A DNA stretch of 64,000 bases, from NCBI GenBank assembly GCA_003217735.2, contig CP031585.1:310001-374000 (forward strand). Direction: 5' to 3'. The notes under the pieces were generated by a model that worked only from the letters and a program-made list of their open reading frames with translations, was not told the DNA's origin and did no database searches. The translations under genes and the position numbers were made by a program. The stretch is from Marinibacterium anthonyi (GTDB lineage: Bacteria > Pseudomonadota > Alphaproteobacteria > Rhodobacterales > Rhodobacteraceae). Within the stretch, counting starts at the first letter, position 1. The number at the start of each line of letters is the position of its first letter. Positions 25,642 to 34,343 of this stretch are shown here, one piece after another.

Positions 25642-26531
25642 CCCTGGCGCGGCGGAAGATGGCGCAGCTGATCGCGCTGTTGGGCGCGCCGACGGTGTTC
25701 CTTCTGGTGTTCTTCCTTGGCCCGCTGCTGATCATGCTGGTCTACAGCTTTCTGACGCCGGGGATCTACGGCGGCGTCGACTGGGTGTTTTCGCACCTGA
25801 ATTACGGGCGCATCCTGGGCTGGGCGGATACGCGGTACGAGAAATTCGATCCGGTGTTCCTGTCGATCTTTGCCCGGTCCCTGCGGCTGGCGGCGCTGAC
25901 CGTGATCACCAGCCTGATCGTCAGCTACCCGGCGGCCTTCTGGATCAGCCGCATGGCGCCGGGAAAACGCGATTTCGCGATCTTCCTTGTCACGCTGCCC
26001 TTCTTCGTCAGCCTGATCGTGCGCCTGTTCGCCTGGGTGCTGATCCTGCGGCCCACCGGGTTCCTGAACCAGGGGCTGATGGGGGTCGGGCTGACATCGG
26101 AGCCGATCGAGTTCCTTTATACCGATTTCGCCGTGGTGCTGGGCATGACCTATGTCTTCATCCCCTTCATGTTCCTGCCGCTGTACGGGTCGATCGAAAA
26201 ACTGGACCCCGCGCAGCTGGAAGCGTCGTCCGACCTGGGCGCGACCCGGTTCCAGACCTTCCGCAAGGTGGTTCTGCCGGCGACGATGCCGGGGATCATC
26301 GGCGGGTCGATCATCACCTTCATTCCGGCGCTGGGGAACTTCATCGTGCCGTCGGTTCTGGGCGGGGCCAAGGTGCTGATGATCGGCAACCTGATCGAAC
26401 AGCAGTTCCTGTCGGCGCGCAACTGGCCCTTCGGATCGGCGCTGGCGATGATGGTGATGACGGCGGTGCTGGTGCTGCTGATCGTCCAGCTGCGCCTTGT
26501 GCGGCACGGATCGGGACAGGGAGAACATTGA
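25638..26531 (+). CDS. ABC transporter permease, PotB type
   Basis: 297 residues with about six hydrophobic segments, the first at residues 12-33. The EAA loop that docks on the ATPase is LEASSDLGATRFQTFRKVVLP. It overlaps the ATPase gene by 4 bp and the next permease by 1 bp (TGATG), so all three are coupled. Confidence 0.92.
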   Translation: MTLARRKMAQLIALLGAPTVFLLVFFLGPLLIMLVYSFLTPGIYGGVDWVFSHLNYGRILGWADTRYEKFDPVFLSIFARSLRLAALTVITSLIVSYPAAFWISRMAPGKRDFAIFLVTLPFFVSLIVRLFAWVLILRPTGFLNQGLMGVGLTSEPIEFLYTDFAVVLGMTYVFIPFMFLPLYGSIEKLDPAQLEASSDLGATRFQTFRKVVLPATMPGIIGGSIITFIPALGNFIVPSVLGGAKVLMIGNLIEQQFLSARNWPFGSALAMMVMTAVLVLLIVQLRLVRHGSGQGEH

Positions 26532-27346
26532 TGCTGCGCCGGATCCTGAGCCTGTACGGCCTGCTGTTCTTTGTCTTCATCTATGCGCCGATCCTGCTGG
26601 TGGTGGTCTATTCCTTCAACGCCAACACCGTGAACATGATGATCTGGAGCGGCTTCACCTTCGACTGGTATCGCCAGATCTTCGGGCTGGAGACGTCGAT
26701 CACCAACAGCGCCACCTACGTGGACAGTTCCGACCAGCTGTACGCGTCGATCCGCACCAGCCTGACGGTGGCGGTGTCGACATCGGCGCTGTCGACGGTC
26801 TTTGGCACCGCGCTGGCGCTGGCGGTGGCGCGCTATCGGTTCCGGCTGGCGGGGTTCTATCGCACGCTGATGATGGTGCCGATGATCATGCCCGACATCG
26901 TGCTGGGCCTCGCGCTGCTGATCTTTTTCATTACCATCGGCATGAACCTGTCGCTGCTGACGATCATCATCGGCCAGTCGACTTTCCTGATCTCCTACGT
27001 GTTCGTCACGGTTTCGGCGCGGCTGGCCGAATTCGACACCTCGGTCGAGGAAGCATCGGCCGATCTGGGCGCGACGCCGGCGCAGACCTTTCGCAAGGTG
27101 ACCCTGCCGGGGATCGCGCCGGGGATCCTGGGCGGGTGGCTGTTGGCCTTCATCATCTCGATGGACGACCTGGTGATCACCTATTTCATCGCCGGGACCG
27201 GCAACACGACCCTGCCCATTCACATCTGGGGGATGCTGCGCCGTGGCATCAAGCCCGAGATCAACGCCATTGCCACGCTCATGCTGCTGTTCACCCTGGT
27301 GATCGCGGCGGTGGGCCTTTACTTCAGATCGAGACGCCAGAAATGA
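26531..27346 (+). CDS. ABC transporter permease, PotC type
   Basis: 271 residues, six predicted membrane segments. The EAA loop is VEEASADLGATPAQTFRKV, followed by TLPGIAPGI. LAFIISMDDLVITYFIAG is typical of PotC/PotI proteins. The ATG at 26531 shares one base with the previous stop, and the stop overlaps the P1 peptidase start by 4 bp. With PotB it forms the membrane channel. Confidence 0.92.
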   Translation: MLRRILSLYGLLFFVFIYAPILLVVVYSFNANTVNMMIWSGFTFDWYRQIFGLETSITNSATYVDSSDQLYASIRTSLTVAVSTSALSTVFGTALALAVARYRFRLAGFYRTLMMVPMIMPDIVLGLALLIFFITIGMNLSLLTIIIGQSTFLISYVFVTVSARLAEFDTSVEEASADLGATPAQTFRKVTLPGIAPGILGGWLLAFIISMDDLVITYFIAGTGNTTLPIHIWGMLRRGIKPEINAIATLMLLFTLVIAAVGLYFRSRRQK

Positions 27347-28464
27347 CCCCTGCCAAGCCCCGCGCCCGCGACCTGGGCGTGCCGTTGCCCGGTACGCCGG
27401 GCGCGCTGAACGCCATCACCGACGTTGCCGGTATCGAGGTCGGCGCGGTGGAGCTGTTGTCGTCGGTGGATCCGTCGCTGGCGACGCGCGGCATCCCGGT
27501 GCAGACCGGCGTCACCGCGATCCTGCCGCGCGGGCGCGACCCGGAGCCGAAACCGGTCTGGGCCGGACAGTTCAGCCTGAACGGCAATGGCGAGATGACG
27601 GGCGCCCATTGGGTGCGCGACGGCGGCTGGCTGGCCGGGCCGATCCTGATTTCCAATTCGCACGCGATCGGGGCCTGCCACACGGCGGCGGTGCGCTGGA
27701 TGATCGACACCTACGGCGCGACATGGGAAGACAACCACCTGTGGGCGATGCCCGTGGTGGCCGAAACCTATGACGGGGTCCTGAACGATATCAACGGGTT
27801 GCACGTGACCGAAGCCCATGCGCGCGCCGCCATCGACGCCGCGCGGCCGGGGCCCGTGCGCGAGGGCAATTCCGGCGGCGGGGCCGGGATGATCTGTTAC
27901 GAATTCAAGGGCGGCACCGGCACGGCATCGCGCGTGGTGCCGGTGGACGGACAGGATTTCGTGGTCGGCGCGCTGGTGCAGGCCAACCACGGGCTGCGCC
28001 CCTGGCTGACGGTGGCGGGCCACCGCGTGGGCGAGGTGATGACCGAGGACCGGATCATCGACATGGTCACCGAACGCGGGTCGATCATCGTGATCCTGGC
28101 CACCGACCTGCCGCTGTCGCCCGGCCAGCTGGAGCGGCTGGCGCGCCGGGCGTCCATCGGGATCGGGCGGGCCGGGACGCCGGGGGGCAACAATTCGGGC
28201 GATATATTCCTGGCGTTTTCGACCGGAAACGAGATGGCGCTGCCGCAATTGTCGGGGCCGTGGCGGCAGATGACCTGCCTGAACGACGACCTGCTGGATC
28301 CGGTCTATCTGGCCGCGGTCGAGGCGGTGGACGAGGCGGTGCTGAACGCGCTGTGCGCGGCCGAGGACGTGGCGTTGGCACGGCCCGCCAGGGGGGTGTG
28401 CCGGGCGATGGACACGGACCGGTTGATGGACCTGCTGGGGGCTGCCGAAGCGGGGGGCAGATAG
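27343..28464 (+). CDS. P1-family peptidase (DmpA/BapA-like, N-terminal nucleophile type)
   Basis: 373 residues. P1 peptidases cleave themselves to expose a serine nucleophile and then act as aminopeptidases, amidases or beta-peptidases. Here the self-cleavage site is GTPGGNNSGDIF with Ser285 as the expected nucleophile, and the family's opening ITDVAGIEVG and the GNSGGGAGM segment are present. No signal peptide is seen, so it should act in the cytoplasm. Its ATGA overlap with the permease gene strongly suggests that it processes the imported compound, which would therefore carry an amide or a free N-terminal amino group. That is an inference from position. Confidence 0.9.
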   Translation: MTPAKPRARDLGVPLPGTPGALNAITDVAGIEVGAVELLSSVDPSLATRGIPVQTGVTAILPRGRDPEPKPVWAGQFSLNGNGEMTGAHWVRDGGWLAGPILISNSHAIGACHTAAVRWMIDTYGATWEDNHLWAMPVVAETYDGVLNDINGLHVTEAHARAAIDAARPGPVREGNSGGGAGMICYEFKGGTGTASRVVPVDGQDFVVGALVQANHGLRPWLTVAGHRVGEVMTEDRIIDMVTERGSIIVILATDLPLSPGQLERLARRASIGIGRAGTPGGNNSGDIFLAFSTGNEMALPQLSGPWRQMTCLNDDLLDPVYLAAVEAVDEAVLNALCAAEDVALARPARGVCRAMDTDRLMDLLGAAEAGGR

Positions 28465-28583
28465 GCAGCGGTTAAGCTTGCGCTAGCCAAGCCTTTGCTT
28501 TTCGCTATTTCACCCGGGCTGCGCGGGCGGCTAGGCTTGCCGTCAAACCGCGCGGCGCTGCCGTGCCATGAACGGAGTTCCCG

Positions 28584-29324
28584 ATGAAAGACCTGACGCT
28601 TCCGGACGAATGGCAGATCCGCGTCGACCTGGCGGCCAGCCTGCGCATCACCGCCAGGCTGAACATGCACGAGGCCGTGGCGAACCACTTCAGCGCGGCG
28701 GTGTCCGAGGATGGATCGAAGTTCCTGATCAATCCCAAGTGGAAGCATTTTTCGACCGTGAAGGCCAGCGACCTGATCCTGCTGGACGCCAATGACCCCG
28801 ACAGCGCGAGCCACCCCAAGGTGGACAAGACGGCCTGGGCGATCCACGGGCAGATCCACAAGACCGTGCCGTCGGCGCGGGTGGTGATGCACCTGCATCC
28901 GATCCATGCGACGGCCATCGCCTGCCTGAAGAACCCGGTGATCCCGCCGATCGACCAGAATTCGGCGCGATATTTCAACCGCGTGGCCATCGACAGCCAT
29001 TACGGCGGCATGGCCGACAGCGCCGAGGAAGGCGCGCGGCTGGCGGCGCTGCTGGGCAACCATTCGCGGCTGATGATGGGCAACCACGGGGTGCTGGTGA
29101 TCTCGGACGACATCGGCGTGGCGTTTGACGACATGTACACGATGGAACGCGCCTGCGAGATCGTGACCACGGCCTATGCGACGGGCCAGGAGCTGAACGT
29201 GCTGGCGGATGACGTGGCCGAGGCGACGGCGCTGGACTGGGAGGGAATCCGCGATTTCTCGCGCGAGCATTTCGAGCAGATGAAGCTGATCCTGGACGCC
29301 GAGGATCCGTCTTACGCGGAATGA
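28584..29324 (+). CDS. Class II aldolase/adducin-family protein
   Basis: 246 residues. The zinc-binding histidines of the family are in VVMHLHPIHATA (about residues 98-104) and the downstream MMGNHGVLV segment (about 171-179); NHFSAAV near the N-terminus is the phosphate-binding region. Enzymes of this family cleave or isomerise phosphorylated or free sugars and hydroxy acids, but many are unassigned. CGGAGTT precedes the ATG. A 119-bp gap separates it from the peptidase gene, so a second promoter is possible; it overlaps the next gene by 4 bp. Confidence 0.88.
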   Translation: MKDLTLPDEWQIRVDLAASLRITARLNMHEAVANHFSAAVSEDGSKFLINPKWKHFSTVKASDLILLDANDPDSASHPKVDKTAWAIHGQIHKTVPSARVVMHLHPIHATAIACLKNPVIPPIDQNSARYFNRVAIDSHYGGMADSAEEGARLAALLGNHSRLMMGNHGVLVISDDIGVAFDDMYTMERACEIVTTAYATGQELNVLADDVAEATALDWEGIRDFSREHFEQMKLILDAEDPSYAE

Positions 29325-30241
29325 TCGGGGTGGGTTTTCTGATCCTGATGCCGGGGCGCGATACCTCGGCGGTGCAGGCGGCGCTGTCGGCGGCCTTTCC
29401 CGGCGCATCGATCTGGAGCGGCGAGGACGAGGCCGATCCGGCGGGCGTGCGCTATGTCGTGGGGTTTCGCCAGCCGAAGGATTGCGCGCGCTACCCGGGG
29501 CTGAAGGCGGTCTTTGCGATGAGCGCGGGTGTCGATCACTATCGGCTGGGGGACCTGCCGGAAGGCGTCGACCTGGTGCGGATGGTGGATCCGGACGTGT
29601 CGGTGCAGATCCGCGATTACGTGCTGATGGGCGTGATGATGCTGCACCGGGGCATGCCGGTGTACCTGCGCCAACAGCGCGAGGAGGTCTGGCAGATCCA
29701 GCCGATCGCGCTGCCGTCGGAGACGCGGGTGGGGTTCCTGGGGCTTGGGGTCCTGGGGGCCAACGCGGCAGAGGCGCTGCGGGACCTGGGGTTTCCGGTG
29801 TCGGGGTGGAGCCGCAGTCCCAGGCATATTCCCGGGGTCGCGTCCTTCACCGGGGCGGACGGGCTGACGCGGATGCTGGGGCAGACCGATATCCTGGTCT
29901 GCCTGCTGCCCCTGACCGAGGCGACGCGGGGGATCCTGAATGCGGATCTGTTTGCGGCCATGCCCCGGGGCGGGCGGCTGGTGCACCTGGGACGGGGCCG
30001 ACAGCTGATCGCGGCGGACCTGCTGGCGGCGCTGGATGCGGGGCACATGGCGGGCGCCATGATCGACGTCACCGACCCCGAACCGCTGCCCGAAGGCGAT
30101 CCGCTGTGGTCGCATCCGGGCGTGGTGCTGACGCCGCACGTGGCCAGCCGCAGCCGGCCCGAAACCGCCACCCGGCGGGTGATCGAGAATGTCGTCCGGT
30201 GCGAGGCCGGCGCGGCGATGATCGGGTGCGTGTCGCGCTGA
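29321..30241 (+). CDS. Glyoxylate/hydroxypyruvate reductase A family 2-hydroxyacid dehydrogenase
   Basis: 306 residues. The NAD(P)-binding motif GFLGLGVLGANAAEAL starts near residue 138. The catalytic segments include the substrate-contact AMSAGVDHY, the conserved Arg in VHLGRGRQL, and His in TPHVASRSRPETA. This is the GhrA branch, which reduces glyoxylate or hydroxypyruvate or the reverse. Being coupled to the aldolase gene (ATGA), it may act on an aldehyde- or keto-acid fragment from that step. It is the last gene before a non-coding stretch with tandem hairpins. Confidence 0.88.
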   Translation: MIGVGFLILMPGRDTSAVQAALSAAFPGASIWSGEDEADPAGVRYVVGFRQPKDCARYPGLKAVFAMSAGVDHYRLGDLPEGVDLVRMVDPDVSVQIRDYVLMGVMMLHRGMPVYLRQQREEVWQIQPIALPSETRVGFLGLGVLGANAAEALRDLGFPVSGWSRSPRHIPGVASFTGADGLTRMLGQTDILVCLLPLTEATRGILNADLFAAMPRGGRLVHLGRGRQLIAADLLAALDAGHMAGAMIDVTDPEPLPEGDPLWSHPGVVLTPHVASRSRPETATRRVIENVVRCEAGAAMIGCVSR

Positions 30242-30254
30242 GGCGGCGCGGGTG

Positions 30255-30300
30255 AAAATTCTCCTTTGAGAATTTTGGCAAAACTTTCGGGGAAAGTTTT
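30255..30300 (+). terminator. Two tandem AT-rich hairpins after the ghrA-like gene
   Basis: AAAATTCTC at 30255-30263 pairs with GAGAATTTT at 30268-30276, and AAAACTTTC at 30280-30288 pairs with GAAAGTTTT at 30292-30300. Each is a perfect 9-bp stem whose descending arm ends in T4. They probably end the operon and are far richer in A+T than their surroundings. Confidence 0.6.
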
Positions 30301-30704
30301 GGGACGGCGCGGGTGGTCGGATCTTTGCAATCGGCCTAATCGCTGGGCAGTGGAAACAGGTTCGGCGGGTTCGCGACGCCGGGGCGGGCGGCTTTGCCGA
30401 ACGTCCCGGAACGCCGTGCGGGGGGTGCGGGAAACGGGTGTCGGCGCGGATTTGGGCTGCCCCCGGAAACACCTTTCAAGTCCATGGTTTTAAACAATTT
30501 TACGGGCGCCTTCCGGGGCCTGTTCCCGCTTGCCCGGTCGGGGGCGTGCGATGTGGGTGCGCACGCAAGGGTGGATAGAGGTGACCTTATCAGAGGTCAT
30601 GGTTTTATTAATTTACTTCGAACCAGAGCGGCTTCCATCGTGATCCCGAAACCAGACGTCTGGCAGCCCGGTGGCAGACAGAGACAGGCAAGCGGAGAGC
30701 GTCA
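30301..30704 (+). promoter_or_regulatory. Non-coding region upstream of the second ABC operon
   Basis: About 400 bp with no gene I can support. The left part is GC-rich; the right part has AT-rich patches around 30484-30504 and 30596-30625 that may contain the promoter of the 30705 operon. GCGGAGAGC at 30691-30699 is the ribosome binding site of its first gene. No tRNA or clear operator was seen. Confidence 0.35.
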
Positions 30705-31781
30705 GTGAAGATGGAAGTTCCGACAGTTCCGGACGAAACCACCCAGCCGAAGCTTCATGCCCGGGGCTTGTCGAAACGATATGACCAGGTGCAGGCGCTG
30801 CGGCCGATCGACCTGAAGGTCCGGCCGGGCGAGTTGCTGACGCTGCTGGGGCCGTCCGGGTCCGGCAAGACGACGCTGCTGCAACTGATCGCCGGCCTGG
30901 TGGAACCGACCGACGGCCAGCTGCTGATCGACGGCGAGGATCTGACCCGCGCGCCGGCGGCCAAGCGCGACATCGGCGTGGTGTTCCAGAGCTATTCGCT
31001 GTTCCCGCACCTGACCGTTTTCGAAAACGTGGCCTTCCCGCTGCAGATGCGCAAGCGTCCGGGGGCCGAGATCAGGACGAAGGTATTGGACACGCTGGAG
31101 ATGGTGGGCCTGACCGGGTTCGACCAGCGGTTTCCGGCGGAACTGTCGGGCGGGCAGCAGCAGCGCGTGGCGCTGGCGCGCTGCCTGGTCTACCAGCCGT
31201 CGCTGATCCTGATGGACGAAAGCCTGTCGGCGCTGGACCGCAAGCTGCGCGAGGCGATGCAGATCGAGATCAAGCGCCTGCACCGCGAGACCGGATCGAC
31301 CATCATCTTCGTCACCCACGACCAGGACGAAGCGCTGGCCCTGTCGGACCGGATCTGCCTGATGCGCGACGGCGGCATCGAACAGATCGGCGAACCGACC
31401 GAGGTCTATGACCGGCCGCGCACCGAATTCGTGGCGGATTTCATCGGGATTTCCAACATCCTGCACGGGCGGCTGTCAGACGGTCGGATCGTGACGCCGG
31501 ACGGCGCCCTGCCGGATCCGGGCGGTCACGACGTGGCGCCGGGCGCCGAGGCGGCCATCGTGGTGCGCCCGGAATACCTGACGCTGGGACCCGAAGGCGC
31601 GCTGCTGACGGGGACCGTGACCGAACAGATCTTTGCCGGGTCGGAAACCCGCGTGCTGGTCGAACTGGCCAGTGGCGCGGTCATGACCGTGCGCCGGCCC
31701 ATCGGCGCGACCCCGGTGGCCCTGGGCGAACGCGTCGGCCTGTCCTGGGCGGCGGAAAACGCCCGGCTGCTGTCGAGATAA
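30705..31781 (+). CDS. ABC transporter ATPase, polyamine/Fe type (monooxygenase operon)
   Basis: 358 residues. The start is GTG at 30705, eight bases after GGAG; an ATG six bases later is possible. Walker A is GPSGSGKTTLL, the signature LSGGQQQRVALARCL, Walker B LILMDESLSALD (Glu-Ser in place of the usual Glu-Pro), the H-loop VTHDQDEA, and a TOBE-like C-terminal domain is present. It is the first gene of an operon that carries its own binding protein, three flavin monooxygenases and a fused permease. It is not a close copy of the ATPase at 24580. Confidence 0.92.
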   Translation: MKMEVPTVPDETTQPKLHARGLSKRYDQVQALRPIDLKVRPGELLTLLGPSGSGKTTLLQLIAGLVEPTDGQLLIDGEDLTRAPAAKRDIGVVFQSYSLFPHLTVFENVAFPLQMRKRPGAEIRTKVLDTLEMVGLTGFDQRFPAELSGGQQQRVALARCLVYQPSLILMDESLSALDRKLREAMQIEIKRLHRETGSTIIFVTHDQDEALALSDRICLMRDGGIEQIGEPTEVYDRPRTEFVADFIGISNILHGRLSDGRIVTPDGALPDPGGHDVAPGAEAAIVVRPEYLTLGPEGALLTGTVTEQIFAGSETRVLVELASGAVMTVRRPIGATPVALGERVGLSWAAENARLLSR

Positions 31782-31817
31782 CCAACAAAAGACCCCCAAC
31801 AGAGAGGATTTCCAATC

Positions 31818-32873
31818 GTGAAACGCCCTGCCAACCCGACCCGCCGCACGCTGCTGAAGACGGCCGCGGCCGGCCTTGCCGCTCCGGCGATCCTGCCGCG
31901 CGGCGCGCTGGCGCAGGCCAGCCAGATCACCATCGCCGACGTGGGCGGTGCCCCGGGCGCCGCGATCAAGGCCGCCTTTTGCGACCCGTTCAAGGAAGAG
32001 ACCGGCATCGAGGTGATCAACGTCGCCCATGACCCGGATCCGGTTACCCAGTTCAAGCTGGTGGTCGACACCGAAAGCTACATCTGGGATGCCTGCATGG
32101 TCACCCCGGACCACGTCGCGCGGCTGGAAGCCGATGGCGATTACCTGGCGCCGCTGGACCTGGGCGAAGCGGCCGACGGCCTGCTGGACGGCATGGCGAC
32201 GGACGTCTGGGCCGGCTTTTCGGTGTTCGGCATCGTCATGGCCTGGCGGTCGGATGTCTATGACAATGGCCCCAAGACCTGGGCCGACTTCTTCGACACC
32301 AAGGCGTTCCCGGGCCGGCGCGGCCTGTATCGCGGGGGTGGCGGCATGATCGAGCTGGCGTTGCTGGCCGATGGCGTGGCGCCCGCGGACCTGTATCCGC
32401 TGGACCTGGACCGGGCATTCGCCAAGCTGGACACGATCAAGGACGATGTCGCCGTCTGGTGGACGTCGGGCGCGCAGAACACGCAGATCCTGCAATCGGG
32501 CGAAGTTGACATGACCGACACCTGGGCGGGCCGGGCCTATGCCGCCATCGACAGCGGCGCGCCGGTCGAGGTCACCTGGAACGGGCTGTATTCGGTTGAC
32601 GGCTGGTCGATCCCCAAGGGCACGCCGCACCTGGAAGAAACCCGGGAGTTCATCCGGTTCTGCATGCGGCCCGAACGCCAGGGCGCCTATTCGTCGATGG
32701 TGGCCAACGGCCCGACGGCGGCCAAGGCCTTCGACTTCATGGACCCGGCCCGCGCCCACACCATGCCGACCTATCCCGACAACATCGCCAACATGCGCAT
32801 GCTCGACAGCGCCTGGTGGTCGGCGAATTCCGACGAGGTGTCGCAGCGCCTGCAGGAATGGCTGCTGCTGTGA
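31818..32873 (+). CDS. Tat-exported periplasmic binding protein of the monooxygenase operon
   Basis: 351 residues from GTG at 31818, nine bases after AGAGAGGA. The twin-arginine signal is TRRTLLK followed by a hydrophobic stretch and cleavage near GALAQ (about residue 33), so it is exported folded. The mature protein has the bilobal fold of family 1/8 binding proteins: ETGIEVINVAHD, ARLEADGDYLAPLD, SVFGIVMAWRSDVY and an AGRAYAAIDSG segment, as in PotD-like proteins. Its ligand should be the substrate of the linked monooxygenases. A 9-bp stem hairpin follows. Confidence 0.88.
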   Translation: MKRPANPTRRTLLKTAAAGLAAPAILPRGALAQASQITIADVGGAPGAAIKAAFCDPFKEETGIEVINVAHDPDPVTQFKLVVDTESYIWDACMVTPDHVARLEADGDYLAPLDLGEAADGLLDGMATDVWAGFSVFGIVMAWRSDVYDNGPKTWADFFDTKAFPGRRGLYRGGGGMIELALLADGVAPADLYPLDLDRAFAKLDTIKDDVAVWWTSGAQNTQILQSGEVDMTDTWAGRAYAAIDSGAPVEVTWNGLYSVDGWSIPKGTPHLEETREFIRFCMRPERQGAYSSMVANGPTAAKAFDFMDPARAHTMPTYPDNIANMRMLDSAWWSANSDEVSQRLQEWLLL

Positions 32874-32919
32874 CGTGAACCGGCGGCGCGCCTGTCCCCT
32901 TGCGCGTCGCCAGACTGCG

Positions 32920-32944
32920 GCCGGGCAGGGTTTCTCTGCCCGGC
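32920..32944 (+). terminator. Hairpin after the binding-protein gene of the monooxygenase operon
   Basis: GCCGGGCAG pairs perfectly over 9 bp with CTGCCCGGC across GGTTTCT, 46 bp after the stop. No T-run follows. It parallels the hairpin at 24539 after the other binding-protein gene and may protect the upstream message or reduce read-through. Confidence 0.55.
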
Positions 32945-32988
32945 TCGCATCCCCCGATCAAAGCTGATCCAACACGCGGACCGATCAC

Positions 32989-34335
32989 ATGACCCAGAAC
33001 AGCCCCATCGTCATGAGCATCCTGTTCACGCCCCACGGTGCGGGGCGGGCGGCCTGGCTTTATCCCGGCGCCGTCGACACGGCCGCCACGTCGATCGACT
33101 TTCATGTCGAATGGGCGAAGAAATGCGAAGAGGCGGTGATCGACCTGTTCTTCATCGCCGACACGCCCGCGTCGCGGACCGACAACCTGGACATCTGGTC
33201 GAAATCGCCGCTGTTCCAGAACGTGCTGGAACCGATGACTCTGTTGTCGTCGGTGGCGATGCAGACCAGCCGGATCGGGCTGGGGGCGACGGTGTCGGCA
33301 TCCTTCTTCGAGCCGTTCAACATCGCGCGGCAATTCGCGTCGCTGGATCATATCAGCGGCGGGCGGGCGTGCTGGAACGTGGTGACGTCGGCCAACGATT
33401 ACGCCGCGCGCAACTTTGGCCATGACAAGCTGCCGCCGCACGGCGAGCGATACGCGAAGGCGCGCGAGAGCCTGGACGTGGTCAAGGCCTACTGGGACAC
33501 CTGGGAAGACGACGCGTTCATCTACGACAAGGCGACATCGCGCTATTTCGACCCGGCAAAGTACCACGTGGTCGATCACGACGGCCCTTATTTCAAGGTG
33601 TTCGGCGGACTGAACGTGGCGCGCGCGCCGCAGGGGCATCCGATCATCATCCAGGCCGGCGCGTCCGAGGACGGCAAGAACCTGGCGGCCGAGACGGCCG
33701 AGATCGTCTTTGGCACCGGCGCGGACATCGAGAAGGCCAAGGCGTTCTATGCCGATCTGAAGGGCCGGATGGCGCGGTTCGGGCGCGACCGGGATCACCT
33801 GAAGATCCTGCAGGGCTTCGCGCCCGTCATCGGCACGACCGAGGAAGAAGCGCTGGACAAGGCGGCGGAACAGGATGCCTGCGTGCCGATCGAGGTGCGG
33901 GTGAACGCGCTGGGAATGGACCTGGAAGTCAGCCTGATGCACCTGCCGCTGGACGAGCCGATCCCGATGGAGATCGTGCCCGAGACGGCGAACCACCACC
34001 GCGTCTATTTCGAGCATATCGTCGAGATGATCCAGCGGGGCGGCACGCTGCGCGAGATCGCGATGGAATACAACCGGTCCGCCAAGGTGCTGGCGGGGAC
34101 GGCGGAACAGATCGCCGATCACATCCAGACATGGGTCGCCGAAGAAGCCTGCGACGGGTTCATGCTGGCGCCGCGCGGGGTGCCCAACGACCTTGAGGAT
34201 TTCCTGGACCTGGTGGTGCCGATCCTGAAGGACCGGGGCCTGATGCGGCGCGCCTACGAAGGCGAGACGCTGCGCGATCACCTGGGCCTGCCGCGTCCGG
34301 GCAACGTGCATGTCGCGGCGAAAGCGGCGGAATAG
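32989..34335 (+). CDS. LLM-class flavin-dependent monooxygenase, NtaA/SnaA/DszA family (first of three)
   Basis: 448 residues. It is a luciferase-like TIM-barrel enzyme that uses reduced FMN from a separate reductase. The family signature LDHISGGRACWNVVTSANDYAARNFG begins at about residue 118 and is followed by PPHGERYAKARE and the FDPAKYHVVDHDGPYFKV segment; PQGHPIIIQAGAS is another family block. Known relatives attack nitrilotriacetate, EDTA, dibenzothiophene sulfone or pristinamycin, breaking C-N or C-S bonds or oxidising rings. This copy differs most from the other two in the C-terminal third and carries Cys where the usual motif has Gly or Ala (GGRAC). Confidence 0.92.
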   Translation: MTQNSPIVMSILFTPHGAGRAAWLYPGAVDTAATSIDFHVEWAKKCEEAVIDLFFIADTPASRTDNLDIWSKSPLFQNVLEPMTLLSSVAMQTSRIGLGATVSASFFEPFNIARQFASLDHISGGRACWNVVTSANDYAARNFGHDKLPPHGERYAKARESLDVVKAYWDTWEDDAFIYDKATSRYFDPAKYHVVDHDGPYFKVFGGLNVARAPQGHPIIIQAGASEDGKNLAAETAEIVFGTGADIEKAKAFYADLKGRMARFGRDRDHLKILQGFAPVIGTTEEEALDKAAEQDACVPIEVRVNALGMDLEVSLMHLPLDEPIPMEIVPETANHHRVYFEHIVEMIQRGGTLREIAMEYNRSAKVLAGTAEQIADHIQTWVAEEACDGFMLAPRGVPNDLEDFLDLVVPILKDRGLMRRAYEGETLRDHLGLPRPGNVHVAAKAAE

Positions 34336-34343
34336 GGGCGCAC

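Noticed and set aside
30242-30704. A tRNA or hidden gene in the 460-bp gap
   Set aside because: No cloverleaf and no frame with a ribosome binding site and coding-like sequence was found. Only tandem hairpins and AT-rich promoter-like patches are visible.
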